Under the pieces are notes generated by a model. That model made no database searches. It saw only the letters and a list, made by a program, of their open reading frames with translations, and was not told the DNA's origin. Position numbers and translations under genes: made by a program. A stretch of 7,141 nt of DNA from Paenibacillus sp. (lineage in GTDB: Bacteria; Bacillota; Bacilli; Paenibacillales; Paenibacillaceae), in NCBI GenBank assembly GCA_029256665.1, contig JAQSXN010000199.1, positions 1-7,141 on the forward strand, given 5' to 3'. Positions 6,654 through 7,141 of this stretch are shown here, piece after piece (the first letter of the stretch is position 1; each line of letters begins with the position of its first letter).

Positions 6654-6698
6654 TTAATTAGCGTTATTAATTAATGCCGTTAATTTATGCCGTTAATT
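6654..6698. repeat. Short AT-rich tandem repeat, 13-bp period
   Basis: TTAATT recurs at 6654, 6667, 6680 and 6693, each exactly 13 bp after the last. The middle units share ATGCCG between them (6674-6679 and 6687-6692), so the last two units are nearly identical and the others degenerate. It fills most of the 70-bp gap between the binding-protein stop and the oxygenase ribosome binding site, in strong compositional contrast to the GC-rich flanks. It cannot form a strong terminator, so read-through between the genes is expected. Confidence 0.7.
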
Positions 6699-6703
6699 AA
6701 TAA

Positions 6704-7141
6704 TTATTTGGGAATCGTGCCTTTGACGCCTTTGACGAAGTAGTCCATGACCAGGATGTCTTCTTGCTTCATCGTCTCGCCTGCCGCTAGCTTCTCGGCT
6801 CCGGATTGATCGATGATCGGGCCTGCGAACACTTCGAACGCGCCATCGTGAATTTCTTGTTTTTTGGCGTTAACGAAGTCTTGGATATCTTGCGGCACAT
6901 TTTTGCCGAACGGCGCGATGTCGACCATGTTTTCCTTGAAGCCGCCGTAATATTGATGCGTAGCCCAAGTGCCGTCGATGACGCTTTGCACGACGTCGAC
7001 ATAATAAGGGCCCCAATTCAGCACGGGATTGGTGACGTAGGTTTCCGGCGCGTAACGGTTCATGTCGGAGTCGTTGCCCATGCCCCACACGCCTTTTTCT
7101 TGCGCCGCTTGAATGCCCGCCGGGGAGTCCTGGTAGTTCGC
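6704..7141 (-). CDS. BMP/PnrA-family ABC transporter substrate-binding protein (C-terminal part)
   Basis: An open frame runs from the right edge to a TAA at 6706-6704, giving the last 145 residues; the N-terminus with its expected lipoprotein signal lies outside. The visible part matches the C-terminal lobe of the BMP family (PnrA, Med, BmpA): GIQAAQEKGVWGMGNDSDMN near the edge, the segment on which family proteins place a ligand-contacting Asp, then VLNWGPYYVDVVQSVIDGTW, a YYGGFKENMVDIAPF segment and the terminal VKGVKGTIP. Characterised members bind purine or pyrimidine nucleosides outside the membrane and hand them to an ABC permease. Internal ATGs at 7090 and later are not real starts, because homology continues upstream of them. 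No terminator follows, so it is probably co-transcribed with the Rieske oxygenase. The family is firm; the ligand is inferred. Confidence 0.88.
   Translation of the reverse strand, partial: ANYQDSPAGIQAAQEKGVWGMGNDSDMNRYAPETYVTNPVLNWGPYYVDVVQSVIDGTWATHQYYGGFKENMVDIAPFGKNVPQDIQDFVNAKKQEIHDGAFEVFAGPIIDQSGAEKLAAGETMKQEDILVMDYFVKGVKGTIPK

Overview
The window looks like chromosomal DNA from a high-GC, spore-former-type Firmicute, most likely Paenibacillaceae (Paenibacillus or Cohnella-like). The grounds are GC-rich coding sequence combined with strong AAGGAGG-type ribosome binding sites, Gram-positive-style terminators with U-tracts, a Bacillus-style cobalamin leader, and protein families with a Paenibacillus flavour. 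The genus is inferred, not proven.

Layout, left to right. Positions 1-348 hold a leftward regulatory unit: a good promoter (-10 at 320-325, -35 at 343-348), a complete cobalamin (B12) riboswitch (58-286) and the start of its expression platform. The regulated gene lies beyond the left edge. Positions 471-962 (+) encode a small membrane-anchored FixH/YtkA-like protein. Convergent to it, 15 bp away, is a leftward two-gene operon: a copper-type P1B ATPase (CopA/FixI-like, 1667-3946) translationally coupled through an ATGA overlap to a six-helix TauE/SafE (UreH/DsbD_2-like) protein with an HCxGMCGG motif (978-1670). These three families recur together in copper-handling and cytochrome-oxidase maturation loci (FixH-FixI-FixS/UreH type). 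The set probably moves copper across or towards the outside of the membrane for oxidase assembly or detoxification. No oxidase gene, CopZ or CsoR is visible here.

Positions 4144-5463 (-) encode an HD-domain dGTPase-like dNTP triphosphohydrolase with its own terminator (4077-4127). Upstream of it is another leftward unit: the C-terminal part of a BMP/PnrA-family ABC-transporter substrate-binding lipoprotein (6704 to the right edge), then a Rieske non-heme iron oxygenase (5650-6633), closed by a strong terminator (5602-5643). The transporter family typically binds nucleosides, and the oxygenase resembles bacterial N-/O-demethylases of the VanA/NdmA kind. A working hypothesis is uptake and oxidative dealkylation of a (methyl)purine-like compound. 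The gap between these two genes contains an exact 13-bp-period AT-rich repeat.

Most of the window is recognisable housekeeping or accessory metabolism. No clearly novel system was found. The points most worth following up are the Rieske/BMP pairing, the convergent FixH/TauE-CopA copper module with atypical ATPase motif residues, the operator-like palindrome in front of the fixH-like gene, and the 13-bp repeat.
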